From: Epiperipatus broadwayi
Taxonomy: Eukaryota > Onychophora > Udeonychophora > Euonychophora > Peripatidae
NCBI GenBank assembly: GCA_028023455.1
Contig: JAQFVV010000072.1
Span: forward strand, 5,028,214-5,092,213
DNA length: 64,000 bases
Reading direction: 5' to 3'
The position numbers were made by a program, and so were the translations under genes. The notes beneath the pieces were generated by a model, which was not told the DNA's origin, ran no database searches, and was given only the letters and a program-made list of their open reading frames with translations. This document shows, one piece after another, positions 11,440-23,330 of the stretch (positions are counted from its first letter, which is position 1; every line of letters begins with the position of its first letter).

Positions 11440-13536
11440 TACTTATTGTAAAATTATTATAAATTTTTTTGACAATATTGAATTGCCCTATCAAACACCC
11501 TTAATAATAGACTTTTTAGGGTTACTGTTGATCTAATCACTGCTGTTGCATTTTGATAAATATTTTTCAGAATATGACAGTATCCTGAATCTATGTCTCG
11601 ATATTCCAAAGCTTTAATCTCTATGGAAATAATTATTGAATTAAATATACTTTCATAATATCAACTCATATTGATATCATTACATAGAACTTTAATTTGA
11701 TATAATAAAAACCTTATGGTAGAATGGATAATGCATCTACTTTTTTAATAGCATGATTTGGGTTTCAATTGGGCTATATGAAATTTGGAAATTGTTGTTT
11801 TATGACCTAGCCTATGATTTTGTTATTGGGTAATCAGCACATCTCAATTTAAGGATGAAAAAAGGAAAGATGACTTGAAACTTTCACCAAGAAATTATTT
11901 AACTAAGCTAATAGTTAGCATTCACTCCACTATTTCTCCTTTGTATATTTGCTTAGCAATAAGCCATTTAGTCTCTTATTTGTCTTCATTATCAATAATA
12001 GGTGGGCAAAACAAAACAACAACATAATAATATGGATATGTTTTTTTCTCTTTACAAAAATTAGTTTTCCATTTGATATCTCTAGCTTACCAGATGAGCA
12101 AAAAATCATTCGAAAATGCATGCATAAAAACATTGAAAATATTCTACATATATATATATAAGCTGTTTAATTATGAGACATAACAATAAACATAATTTTA
12201 TTAAATAAGTCAGTGCAGAGACCACTTGAAGTCTATAAAAAATGCATCTAGGTTCAAATATAGTTGCTGTAATGCAATCAATGTCTGCATCTTTCAAAAA
12301 ATTCATTCATAAGTTCACCATAAAATACTTTTTTGAAGTTTTAATTATTCTGCTGAAACATGTGATCTTCGAATAGATTTAGTATACTGCAATAGTAAAT
12401 GGAGAAAATATTGATTGATTTTCTGATATTGGTATGTTCTCAGATACAATATTATCTTAAATTTTCAAAATATTTCCAGTTTTTATTTTCTGCCGATAAG
12501 AGGATCGATCCACGTTGCATTTCCGTACAATATGTTTGGCCAGAACAGCTTTATATATAGATACTATAATTATGTGTAAAGTTTAAATCATCCTACTTTT
12601 TAACTTATCAAAGATCCCATTATCTATTCTCAGCCAAGTAATACAAAAAAAAAATATTATTCAGACTAACTGAATGGAAATGCTAATTGCACATTCTGCC
12701 ACCAGGCTGCTCGAAAATTGTTTAAAGGAAACAATGTACCATAATATTACCGTTACTAGGCTAGATTGTTGCTTTTATATTTTTGAGGTTGCATATTAAC
12801 AATTCAAAACATTTAAAGAGTTCCATTTTAAAAAATAATTAAAAAATACAAATTTAATTTTCAAACTAGTTTTCATATTATTTTTTAAATAATAAGTATC
12901 ACTTTAAAAAAAAAAAGAATTTGCATACTTTTTTCTCTCTATAGATTCGAACAATGAGTAGCAAGATGTTCATAAATATGTTCTGTAAAATTTAATTTAC
13001 CTAATTCAACTTACCAGTTTCATTTATCAAAGCCCTCTATCTCTAGACTTGGCTGTAATTGTTTTATCAAACATCAGACTTTTACTCTTTATTGAAGCAG
13101 TCGGATCTCAGTTTGATCCTAGATTCATGACATCTAGCCATAAGCCCACTTCAAACCCTAGTACTAACCTTAAATTTCCGATGCAATGGGGCTTTATACG
13201 TTCAATCCACGCTAATTTCCATAAAAAATAACTTATTTCATAAATGTGTATTCAAATAAATTCATGATAGAATTATTCATGAATTTATATGTATTATAAC
13301 TGCGTGGATTGTGCGTATATATTTGTAAATATTTAAATATATATAATTGTTTGAAAGTTTCATTGCGTCAGGAATGTTTGATTTTATTTTTAAATAATTT
13401 GTTAAAGTTTTATTGATTAAAAGCTACATTCTTTTGATAAGCTTTCAGATTTTCCCTTTCCAAAAACAACAGTTAAAGTTTTATTAATTAGAAAAAAGAT
13501 AAGGATTTTCTAATTAAAATCATTTTCTGATTTTAA
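11440..13536. other. Unassigned AT-rich stretch
   Basis: No exon or classified repeat was recognised. Overlapping short open frames on both strands near 11930-12300 are low-complexity shadows. Confidence 0.45.
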
Positions 13537-13566
13537 GAATTCATTTTCTAATTAGAAAATGAATTC
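13537..13566. repeat. Perfect 30-bp palindrome
   Basis: The sequence from GAATTC at 13537 to GAATTC at 13566 is perfectly self-complementary with no loop (centre CTAA-TTAG). Partly similar pieces (TTTTCTAATTA) lie just upstream at about 13506. Confidence 0.9.
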
Positions 13567-15918
13567 AAGTTAATGGGTTTGAAAGCCTTATCGAAGGAAT
13601 GTATCTAAAAACAACTATGATGAAAGAAGCGCTAACCTGAAGGCATCAGAGGACAGTATTTATAGCTCTGAAAAGTTTGGAGAAAAGGAAGCCATCTTTG
13701 TTGTAGAGAAGTGCAGTACACTCTGTATGTTTTAAATAGTGTTTCGATCATGGTAAGGGGCTAAACATCAGGAATCTGGCTACCGGTTCCTGAAGTCCCC
13801 TGAAAATCTTCAATGGAGCTGCTGAATCTTTTCTGGACCAATCATGCTGCTAAAATTATGAAAAGCCACTAAAATGCTGTTCAAGTAATCGACTAAATGC
13901 ATGCCTACGTTTTGACCAACCTGGACGTGTAAAATAAGAACCAGCTCCAGAAGAAATGGGTAATATGTTTCCAAATGAACCTCAAACTTTCTGGCCAGTT
14001 TCGAACTTTACTTTACACTCCCTTTTAGAGCTCTTTTATTCTTTAATGTAACAATCTTTATAAAACCTTTTATTCATGCTACTGTAAATTTATATCGTAG
14101 TTCTCTCAACCTCTAGTCTTTAAACTTTCTCTTTTCTTACATGGCGCATCATTTATTTTAATATATATATATATTTGTGTAATTTATTAATGTTGTTATT
14201 TTAATTATATGCCAATAATCTTTCGACTCGATGAGCTCCTTTGTTCTATTTACCTCATGCAAATAATATAATATTAATTCTAATAGTAGTTCTCGCCCAT
14301 TAGAACTAAATGTATAAGTTCTATCAATCATCAAGTCGAAAGAAATTATTACATGTTTACTATTTTTATAATTGGCTAATAATAAATTATTAGCTCCATT
14401 TCCAATCTATGCCACCGCTATTTTCTCGTTTCACTAATATTTATTTATTTATTCATATATAATCTTAAAATGTTTTTTGCAAAGGGCCAATAAAGGAATC
14501 AACTAAATACATTCTAATTCAGATTGTTTTCACTGTCTATTAATATTCAGGAAGGGCACGATATTTGGGGCATAATTAATATGATTTACAAATACTTTAA
14601 AATAATGTTAGTTAAAAGCTCGTTTGACTTTAATTCATTTGATCAAGTCATCACGTAGAGCATTCTATAATTGGGTTTTATTTTCCAAACGGTGACTATC
14701 AAGTCATCATCTTCAATGTTGCTGGCGTAGGGCTATCGTTCGTTTCGCATGCTTGTCGATGATAATATTTCTGTTACTTTAAATTATTGAGGAAGAAAGC
14801 ACTTCCTCTCCTGTTCATATTAGTCAAAGGGCATAAGACTTGTCAGATGCAAGCCACCATAGGACTTCGATTATCGACTAGCCATCGTCTTTCAATTTCA
14901 CTTTATAGCTCATAATTCGTCAGCACCATTACCTCTCTGTTCCAGTATATCCCGCTCTGATGCTCGTAATTCATGATGAAGTGATTTTAATTAAAGTCGA
15001 ACAAATTCTCAGTTATCTCGAAGTAAATAAGTTTTTCAATAAAGATTAAAGTTATGCCCTAAAATATGTATCTTGCTCTTCATGAAGGGATTTGCGAATG
15101 TGAAAATAAATATCATATTCTTTTGCATAAAATTAGAGTAATAATTTCCCTTTACTAATGAATACCTTTATCTGCCTTTATTTTCTTGACGGGGGCATAG
15201 ACATAGAATTCCAATATTGCATACTACTCATTGGCATATGATAAGGACCGCCACTTATCATAATCAATAAACTTTGTTTAAGACTAGAATTAATTAATGT
15301 AATCAGTATTTAAAATTCAAACAAAACAGACTATTATTATTAAATATTTTCTAAACACACTTGGTTTCTTAAGTCTTTTTATTCATAATTAAATGCTCGC
15401 TGTCTGTGTTGGCAACCCGAACATATACATATGATTCGATTTACAAGTATCTTTAGTCATTTTATTATCCAATATTAATGTCAATTCAGGGGTCTCTAAT
15501 TCTCACAAACCGTTGAGCTAGTTTCTTGGCGCATAGCACTGTGCTGTCGATTTAGATTTCTACTAATCTGAGCTGTTGAGTTGGGTTTGAATTCAGTTTT
15601 GGTTCAGCTGAGTTTGAATCCGACTTGCAGTTTAGGTGGTGGGTTTTTCGACTGGTACATTATATAGTATTTGAGGTGATAAATTTATTTTCTCAAAGGT
15701 ATAAACATCAATTAAATTTAATGATGAAATGTCATATAACTTCATAAATTACAGTATTAGAATGCATTGAACTTAACACATTTTGTTTCATGAGTCCTGT
15801 ATAAACAAATGTACTTTAAATTAATATGATTAAACACAATACTTTTTAAACAACAATTAAATGTAATTAAATTGAAGCTTAAATTTTACAATTAATTTAT
15901 CATGTAAATGGACAAAAT
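13567..15918. other. Unassigned, less AT-rich stretch
   Basis: The stretch from about 13600 to 15560 has more CpG and higher complexity than its surroundings, but no long open frame. A weak inverted repeat pairs CTTTCGACTCGATGA near 14220 with TCATCAAGTCGAAAG near 14328. Two B-box-like TTTGAATYC motifs occur near 15586 and 15613. I could not identify it. It may be an old transposon or part of the CWC15 upstream region. Confidence 0.35.
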
Positions 15919-16020
15919 AAAAAAAATTTTTTTTTCATATGTCAAATGCGTTGACCGGGAGGTGAACCCGGGCCAGCTACTTGGAAGGCAGCTACGCTAA
16001 CCACTAGGCCACCAACGCTT
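15919..16020 (-). mobile_element. Mini-SINE derived from tRNA-Gly (UCC anticodon)
   Basis: The minus strand from 16018 to 15948 is a 71-base tRNA-Gly-like body. It has a GCGTTGG/TCAACGC acceptor stem, an A box GTGGCCTAGTGG, an anticodon loop CTTCCAA, and a perfect CCGGG/CCCGG T stem. ATTTGACATATG and an A run follow, and no CCA is encoded. An 8-bp duplication GACAAAAT flanks it (15911-15918 and 16021-16028). Relatives lie at 20081 and 34114 with the same TTGACATATG-A tail, so this is a SINE copy rather than a working tRNA gene. Confidence 0.75.
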
Positions 16021-16192
16021 GACAAAATTATTTTTTAATTTAATTATTAAAAACATTTTTTTATAAATAATTAAAATATTAAATAATCAAATTTTTTTGA
16101 GGGGGGGGAGGTTACCTTTATGCTTTACTAACAATGTAAATAAAAAAAAGATTTATGGCTTTATTGTTCAGGAGTTCCTAAGAAGTTCAAAC

Positions 16193-16257
16193 ACCAGAAT
16201 TGATCCTAAGATCTCCCGATCCCCAAGTCGGATAATCTACCGACTGCGCCAAACCAC
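16193..16257 (-). repeat. tRNA-like SINE fragment
   Basis: On the minus strand GGTTTGGCGCAGTCGGTAGA looks like a tRNA 5' half with an A box, followed by an anticodon-arm-like segment and a decayed B box (GGATCAATTC). It lies 170 bases from the tRNA-Gly-like element but is a different tRNA type. Confidence 0.45.
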
Positions 16258-17477
16258 ACAGGATGTAATGTAAATAAATCAGACTTATGAAATGGCTAAA
16301 TTAGCAAACAAAACTGGTACAATGAACGTCATTGGCTGACTTAATCTAACGCATGTGCAAGAAATTTCAGCAAGCTCTCCTGTTTTGGATTGGGGGGTTT
16401 ACTAATATGGATCTTTTACCTATTTATTTGAACGAGTAATCAATTATATATATTTTTAATTATTCTTTATATATATTGTAACGGAATGAAAATATCTAGA
16501 TCATTTATAACTGAATGTACAGAATCTATATACTATGCACTGTCATGCCCTTATTTAATAGCCCACAGATTTAGATGACATTTGTAACTGAATATGAAAT
16601 TAATCTAGGCAAAATCCATTTCCTTACTACTCCTCATTGGGGCAGTCATTCGCAATGGATCAATGATTTTAGATCAATTACCAATAATCATGTAAGCAGT
16701 TTTATACCCCAATTGGACAACTAACCATTTTACTTTCTATTCATTGCTTTCTCATATATCTATATCTGGGTGTCACTAGGCTATCTACACCTAGATAAAG
16801 TTAAATTAGATACCTACTTATAATCCTACATGGTTTGAACCTCAATTGGTACATTATTTATAACAATGTGTAGGATTTTCCGTTTCATAACAATATCATT
16901 TGCACTTGTATTAATAATGGTCAATCATTAATATTACTCCTTAGCTGAGCATACAAATTTTTGTGCAAACTCTAAAACAACTTCTTATGTAGATAATAGT
17001 TTATCATTATAAATCTTTCAAGCTCATAGTTAATAATATTATAATTTTTTACTAGCTCATATTTAATACTATAGATTATCGATGGCAATTCACTAAATCT
17101 TGAGTGATCTTCAATGGTAGTCATCTCTTATGATGGCTCACAAATAACAAACATGGTGAGAACCATTATTTATATATAGCCATTTATTATATTTATTTAG
17201 ACTATTTATTAATTAATAAGATGATAATGATGATGATAATGATGCTTCCAGCCACAGCTTATGGCAAGCAGGTGCTTGACATTGTCATAAAATTAGTGAC
17301 TCTAATATTAAAGTTGTTATACTTATCACTCTGTTTTTAGTGATGTACAAGAATCTTCGCATACGGATGAGAGAAATGATAATGATTATGAATTTTTATT
17401 TGTAAACATCTAAATGGATTTTTATAGAAATAATATAGTAAATTGTCTTTTCTCTTCACCAATAAAAATTGTAATTA
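16258..17477. other. Unassigned stretch
   Basis: No gene recognised. A short GATGAT-type repeat is at 17220-17245. Confidence 0.4.
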
Positions 17478-17649
17478 CAAATGGGCGATTTTTTCCGCAT
17501 ATGTTAGTGAAGCTATATAATTATAATTTTAAGATTTAATATACTAGCTTAGCACTTTTGGGATTTAGTATTCAAATCCCATACTCATAGTTTTACGAAT
17601 GAAGATTCTGTTGTGACTTGTTGTACATGTACGCAAATGAGCTTGAATT

Positions 17650-18277
17650 TTAAATTAATCCATTGTTTGGAGAGAGCAAAGCATGTCTCTCTTCTATTAA
17701 TGGCATTGAGGTCATTTGCTATGTAATAAGTCTCTTTGATCTATCTTTTGGCATCGCTCTTCTCTGGGCAAATTATTTGGGCAGAACTGGGTTCAAATAA
17801 ATGGCCTTTAGCTACTTGGTGGTCCCAGAAGATCGATGTTCCTTCATTTTTATTTTTTACTCTATTATATGCATATCTGTGTTGGTAAACTCTTGTATTG
17901 ATATTAGCCCGTTGCAGCCTAATTGAGGGCATGCTATTTAATAGTCCACATGAGAGATTTGATCTTTTTCTATTTTATCCTTGGAATTATTTATTAGTTG
18001 GTTAGTATTGGAAGGTGTTCTGAAGCTAAATTTAAAATCGTTAGTCAATTTTTTAGCAATTTTCAAAGTTACATTCGGTATAAAAGGAATTGTTAAGTAT
18101 TTTTTTATTGTCTTTAGGCAGTTTATTTTTGAATTTTCTATAAAATATTATTCTCTGATGAATAGTACTGGGTTTAAAGCCTATGTTGGTAATTTCCTTT
18201 ATATATTTATTGATGTTGTTTCTCCTATCCACTATGTATTTACATAAATGGTGATTTCTAAATAGGAAAGCATTCAT
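17650..18277 (-). pseudogene. Penelope-like linker and GIY-YIG endonuclease remnant
   Basis: Downstream of the RT on the minus strand, one frame (18277-18053) reads FYRKFKNKLPKDNKKIL, the usual linker. After frameshifts a second frame (17932-17741) reads TRVYQHR, then GTSIFWDHQVAKGHLFEPSS. Another frame then continues to NRRDACF-like sequence near 17680. This is the C-terminal part of the Penelope endonuclease. The GIY and YIG strands themselves are badly decayed (the region after ACPQLGCNG). Confidence 0.65.
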
Positions 18278-18289
18278 ACTTGCCCATTT

Positions 18290-18823
18290 TTATGTATTGG
18301 GGGTGTTAGACTTTGGACTTGTGTAATGCAGCAGTTTAATGGTCATTTTGTAACTTATGTATGTGTTCTCTCTTTTTATCGTTATGTCTAGATATTTTAT
18401 TTCTTGTTCCTGATTTTCATCATTTTTACTGAGGGTTAATCCTGAGATGGCTTGAAATTTATTTTGTATATTGGTAGTGGTGGAAGTTTTTGCTGTGATA
18501 AAAATTTCAACGTATCGGGTGTATATGAGAGTTGGTTCTGTTGTGAAGTGTTTCAGAAGAATTTGGTTTTCATACTGGTTTATGATGATGTAAGCAATAA
18601 TGCCACTCATTGGCAGTCCCATTGGCCAACCATCATTCATAACATACCATTTGTTTTCAAATTTAGCCAATAAGTTGTTATCCAGCCACTTCAAGAATTC
18701 TGTTATAAAATCAATTCGTTTTGTTGGATAATTTTTCTTATTTAGTTCATCTTTGATAATGTCAATGGAGATTTTTCTGTTAATTGAGCCATATAGTTCA
18801 TTGACATCGCACATAGGCTGCAA
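18290..18823 (-). pseudogene. Penelope-like reverse transcriptase fragment
   Basis: The 177-codon open frame covers the central RT motifs: a DVNELY segment early, then a GLPMSGIIA segment typical of the Penelope family, then TRYVEIF where an active enzyme has the YxDD catalytic box, then KYLDITI. The catalytic aspartate pair is lost, so the enzyme would be inactive even apart from truncation at both ends. It supports assignment of the whole locus to Penelope-like elements. I saw no hammerhead core in its terminal repeats. Confidence 0.8.
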
Positions 18824-18849
18824 AGCATCTTACTATGGTGAGACTCGAG

Positions 18850-19260
18850 TTAACATCAATGCAAGTTTATCAACACAGATATGTACATAATAGAGTAAAA
18901 AATAAAAATGAAGGAACATCGATCTTCTGGGACCACCAAGCAGCTACAGGCCACTTATGTGTACAGAGAAGAGTGAAGCCAAAAGAAAGGTCAAAGAGGC
19001 TTATTACATAGCAAATGACATCAATGTCATTAATAGAAGAGATGCATGCTTTACTCTCTCCAAGCAATGGACTAATTAATTAAAAATTCAAGCTCATTTG
19101 CATACATGTACAACAATTCATAACAGAATCTTCATTCATAAAGCTATGAGTATAAGATTTGAATACTAAATCCTGAAAATGCTAAGCTAGTATATTAAAT
19201 CTTAAAATTACAATTATAGCTTCACTAACGTATGCGGGGAAAAAATTGCACATTTATAAT
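18850..19260 (+). repeat. Inverted copy of the Penelope-like 3' end
   Basis: This matches the reverse complement of 17478-17900, including ATGAAGGAACATCGATCTTC and CTTCACTAACGTATGCGG. It encodes a second decayed copy of the endonuclease tail on the + strand. Divergence between the two copies is visible but modest. Confidence 0.8.
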
Positions 19261-20080
19261 AATATAGATAAAAAAAAATTAAGACAATTTAAATAGTCAG
19301 CAATCTCTCATAGTGAAATAGCTAATGAGAAGGCAGTACTCTGAAAGATTTACCAGTGGCTGGTTTGTAAGGATATATACTCTCTAACTAAAATAACCAA
19401 ATATCTATTGCTTTCTATAGTTTAATTTGTTGCTACATTTTGGAAATCAAAGTCCATGGATCACAGCCCAGATCTTGCCAGTTTTCTTGAACTTTTTATA
19501 AACTTTCAAGCAATAAACCATTCAATTTGTCCAATGTGGTATACTCTGTCAATCTACCATTGCATCCAGACCATGCTTGGTTGATGGATATTTGAATACC
19601 TATTTCCTGACCATTATTAGATGATTAAGTAAATTAACTATAGGTTGTTACCTGAAAAAAAAAAATTCAAGTTTACTCAGCCAAAATTCAAACTATGCCA
19701 TAAGCATGGCAGACAACTTGTTATCATTTAATCACAGTTTTTAGAAACAGGCGTAAATCATACACCTCTTCTTCTTTTGATAGTATACCTCTCTTTTTTT
19801 AACAATTTTTTATATAGTTAGAGGTTTCATTTTTGTTTCTTAGCTTCGAATATTATCATTGTGATCATAATGAAGGTGATTGGTTATTATTTTTAATTGA
19901 ACTGATGAAGCCATTGCAAGTGTTCTTATTTCTACTGCTAATCCTGCTCATAACAAAAGTATTAAAAACTCTGGAAAATTTTAGTCGCAAATCCTCTTAA
20001 CATTTTCTTTTGACCAGACAAACTATTTTTGAGACTAAAATGTATTTAGATTTTACTTTTTTTTTTTTTTCATATGTCAA
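19261..20080. other. Mostly unassigned, with a weak tRNA-like SINE piece
   Basis: CATGGATCACAGCCCAGATC and ACTTTCAAGCAA at 19450-19510 resemble the repeat at 41985-42090. Nothing else was recognised. Confidence 0.35.
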
Positions 20081-20169
20081 AGCATCGGCCGTGAAGCGAA
20101 CCAGTGACAACCGTGCAAGCAAGTGCTTGCTTGCAAGGTGGCTGCGCTAACCTCTCGGCTACCAATGCT
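20081..20169 (-). mobile_element. tRNA-derived mini-SINE with long variable-arm hairpin
   Basis: The minus strand has AGCATTGG, then A box TAGCCGAGAGG, then a perfect internal hairpin (CTTGCAAGCAAG type), B box CTGGTTCGCTTCAC, then GATGCTTTGACATATG and an A run. The same tail and layout occur at 15919 and 34114. It is a repeat copy, not a functional tRNA. Confidence 0.65.
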
Positions 20170-20907
20170 TGACTATTGCTAATGTTGTATTAGAAAATAA
20201 TTTTGGTTAACTTTTAAAGCTTTTAGTCTAACCTATTAATCTTTTATTTGTGTTATCATCATTCAATATTATTGATCTATTGCAGAGTGATTAGTTTAAT
20301 CCAGTTAATCCAATATATAGCTTTCTTCATATAATTCTAATAATCCATCTATCTCACACATATCTTTTTATGTGTTTTACAATCTCATGTCATCGTGTTT
20401 GAATTTTCAGCTACCCATATTTATCATCATCTTTTTTAGTAGTATGTCCATCTCCTGCTCTGTTTCAGCATTTTAATTTTTTCAGTGATATGTTTGTTTT
20501 TATCCACAGATTTCGTTTTCAATTTCTTATTGTTACTGTTAATATATATTCATCTGTCCATATTTTATATTGTCTGAAATCTCTATACAGCTATTATTTA
20601 GTAATATAGCTAATCAGAAATAAGAATTGCAAAACATATCTATTAAAAATCTTCTTTTTTTTTCAATCACACAGATATATTTCTTTTTAATATTAGGTTA
20701 TTTCTATGTCATGTATTTCATTTAAGTTTAATTCTGTGATTAATTTCATCCATTAATTTCTTCCAATTCATGATTATCATTCTTGAAAAACATTGAACAT
20801 TACTTTAGTCTTTTTAGTATTTATCTTTAGTCCTATATATATTGCTTACAACAGTTCTTTCATATATACTTTAATGCAAACAAATTTTCTTAAAAACTTT
20901 TTTATTT

Positions 20908-20947
20908 CCTTACAGTTTGGACTGTCCAGCAGTCTTCATCAGAGCTC
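20908..20947 (-). ncRNA. Hammerhead-like core, family D1 left arm
   Basis: The minus strand has CTGATGA, a hairpin GACTG...CAGTC, then CAAAC where GAAAC is expected. No convincing stem I partner was seen, so this is a related motif rather than a proven ribozyme. Confidence 0.35.
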
Positions 20948-20980
20948 TATGCTGAAGCATAGAGCTCAAAGCATAGAGCT

Positions 20981-21020
20981 CTGATGAAGACTGCTGGTCA
21001 GTCGAAACTGTAAGGAAAAT
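20981..21020 (+). ncRNA. Hammerhead-like core, family D1 right arm
   Basis: CTGATGA at 20981-20987 is followed by an extra A, a perfect five-pair hairpin GACTG...CAGTC, and GAAAC at 21004-21008. The expected stem I pairing is not evident and stem III is only AC/GT. It is a candidate relative of the hammerhead core. Confidence 0.4.
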
Positions 21021-21607
21021 AAAGAAGTTTTAAGAAAATTTGTTTGCAATAAAGTGTATATGAAAGAACTGTTGTAAGCAATATATATATGAATATATGA
21101 AGATATGCAAAGAACGTGAAAGAGAAGAATAAGAGAATATCTTTAGTCCTATTATCTTGCATTCATCAGATTTACCTGAAACTTCAGCATTATTTGCAAA
21201 AACAACCACTTGCAAAACTTTAGGTGATCTAAATAGTATCTTTATTTTATTTTTTTATTTCCTTAACTTTCCACTTTAATTCACAAAATACTTTTCATAA
21301 AACTGCTGTAAAAAAAATATTATAATTTTAAAATGGATGCTTATTAGAGTACAAGAAAATGACAACCTTTGATCCCTATAATACAAATATTAAGAGTAAG
21401 GAGTTTCATCCGGATATGACAAATTATTCCAACTATGAAAATTTACATTATAATGAACCAGGTCATTATAGTTTTGTGTGATATGCAGAAGCTATATTCT
21501 TCGGTAAATTAGAGACTAAATGTTCCAATAGGAATCCATATCATTGCTGTGATAGACCTGACTTGTTTTATAAATATCCTACCTTTTAACATTATTCTAG
21601 GTTAAAC

Positions 21608-21770
21608 CACTAAACATCACATGATCACCATCTCATGCTAGCACATAACTGTTATTAAACAGGCAAAAACTCTCCATATAGTAGTGCCACCTTGTGCTAA
21701 CCAGAGCAATCAATGGATGCCAGAAAGCTTGTGCATAAAATCCCTATCTAGTGCCTACTCATCCAAAAAA
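21608..21770 (-). mobile_element. Family C single-arm fragment, copy C2
   Basis: This is one arm only, in minus orientation: the terminal motif ACATCACATGATCACC, then CAGGCAAAAACTCTCC, then GATGCCAGAAAGCTTG. It is truncated before the hammerhead core at CTACTCATCC. Confidence 0.7.
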
Positions 21771-21779
21771 TTCCTACAT

Positions 21780-22660
21780 TTTAAAGATGCACAATCAAAA
21801 ATTCACCATGAACATTAATGAGTCCTTTACTTAAAATGGCACTTATTGTCTATAACTATTGACGTAATAATAATATTTAGATTGCATAGGGATTGTAAAA
21901 AGATTAACATTGATAATAGTATATATCAAGATAATTTCATATCTTCAAAACTTTTTGTTGATATAAATGGAAATCATTTAAATTATCTAGACTTTACAGA
22001 TGGAAGGATTGTTTTTGCAAATAATACTTTAAAATTTCGGGAGATGTTTTGCAAGAATCATCAGAAGAAGAAAGTAAGACTAAAAATACTAAAGTAATAC
22101 TAAAATATTTTTCTCAAAAAAAAAAATGGTAATCATGAATTACAATAAATATAAATACTTAGGGCAGATTGTTAATATGGATGGAAACTTATTGGTTGAA
22201 ATTAATCATAGAATTAAACTTGGATGGAATGTTTTTGATGGAAGTAACCTAATATTAAAATGAAATCTATCTGTGTGCTTAAAAAGGAAAGTTTTTTAAA
22301 TAAATATATATTTCCAGTTTTACATAAATATATGGGACTTGGACATTTAACAGAAGAGCTGTACCGAGACTTCAGACCGTCGTCGTAGTGTGAAAAATGT
22401 TCGTTAGGAGTAACAAGAAAAAAAGTAAAATATTTAGTTAAGAGATCAAACAAGTATTATTGACAACCGTGAAAGAATTAAGAGTGGAAATGGAGTTAGG
22501 CATATTGCTAAAAAAGATATTATAGGTAAATAATGGATTCAGAAAGAGACCACATGTGAGATAGGTTAAAGAAATAGGAAGGTGGCCAATGGTATATAGA
22601 GAAGAGAGGTCACGAATCAGAGAAACCGGATTTAACTTTGGTCAGATCATCATCCTGCAG
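21780..22660 (+). pseudogene. RTE-like LINE RT C-terminal remnant (+ strand)
   Basis: Broken frames give YKYLGQIVNMDG (the YLG motif that follows the RT active domain in RTE/BovB-like LINEs) near 22160. A GTWTFNRRAV-like segment lies near 22330, and a RPHVR...EIGRW-like tail near 22550, followed by the usual end of the polyprotein. The active-site region is missing. There are many stops and frameshifts, so it is dead. Confidence 0.6.
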
Positions 22661-22797
22661 TGAATTGATTATGATGATATGTTTTATTTTTTAAATATTG
22701 TACATATGTTTATAAAATAATTTTTTTCTTGATTTTTTAAAATTTATTTTTGTCTGTATTTGGGGAATAATCATTTTTAACTAAGATGGTCCATTGA

Positions 22798-22821
22798 TTT
22801 TTTTTTTTTTGGGGGGGGGGG
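22798..22821. repeat. Poly-T/poly-G junction tract
   Basis: A run of T passes directly into a run of ten or more G. The same arrangement occurs near 5009-5028. Confidence 0.8.
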
Positions 22822-23330
22822 AAATAACTTCAGACACTTTATGTTTAAAGTTTGATTTAGAAAAAGAAAATCAATTGTTGATCGTTGAAGTTTGACTGCT
22901 TGCTGTGTAAATATGAACTTCTCTCTCGGGAGTTCAAAAGATAAAATTTCTGAAACTAGTGATCCTATAAAATCTGTATATTCATTCTGTTTTTTTTTCT
23001 CTCTCTCTTCTGCTCTACATGCGAACTACAATTATTCTCAGAGTTGACAGTTATTTTTAAACAAAATGTATGTGCTTTCACTTCATTTCTTAAGAAAGTA
23101 AAACTTTTTTCTTTCAGCATTTTAAAAGCTGTTTCTTGTAAAAGTTCTTTATAAGATAGTAATTAGATTGACTTTTGTATATCAGTGGAGTTTAATTTGA
23201 TTAGTGGTCTAGGAAGAGCGTATGCCTTGCTAACCCTCAATGTTTAGTCAAGTTTATAACATTAAGATTGTAGATAATAGCAGAAGAATAAGTTGTTTTA
23301 TGCCTCTTGTGACCGATTTATTTCTTGCAG

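Larger units (their letters stand above)
17478..19260 (-). mobile_element. Penelope-like element remnant with inverted terminal copies
   Basis: The minus strand carries a reverse transcriptase fragment (18823-18290), a linker (18277-17930) and the GIY-YIG-type endonuclease C-terminus plus 3' untranslated region (17930-17478). The same 3' region recurs in the opposite orientation at 18850-19260, which gives about 400-bp inverted ends around the RT. Terminal copies in direct or inverted orientation are characteristic of Penelope-like elements. Stops and frameshifts show it is dead. Confidence 0.75.
20837..21137. mobile_element. Family D foldback retroelement, copy D1
   Basis: Two head-to-head copies of the D unit meet near 20950-20975. 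An exact 15-bp duplication, TATCTTTAGTCCTAT, flanks it (20822-20836 and 21138-21152). The right arm ends GAAGAATAAGAG. The left arm is an inverted copy truncated at ATTGCTTACAAC. D2 at 25074 has the same two ends, so the foldback itself seems to be the unit that moved. Hammerhead-like cores lie at the apex. Confidence 0.85.
20270..21240 (-). mobile_element. RTE-like LINE fragment, interrupted by foldback D1
   Basis: The minus-strand LINE tail matches 10070-10740 and 55100-55560. It is split by the foldback element at 20837-21137 and continues after it (21153-21240). The 15-base duplication at the breakpoints shows that the LINE was the insertion target, so D1 is younger than this LINE copy. 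Confidence 0.6.

Noticed and set aside
15948-16018. Functional tRNA-Gly gene
   Set aside because: The fold is good, but it has a SINE-type tail, an A run and a target duplication, and relatives at other sites; the B box GTTCACC also deviates from GTTCGA.
1-23330. First exon of CWC15 inside the window
   Set aside because: No stretch encoding the conserved N-terminus followed by a phase-2 donor was found by eye; it may be upstream or missed.
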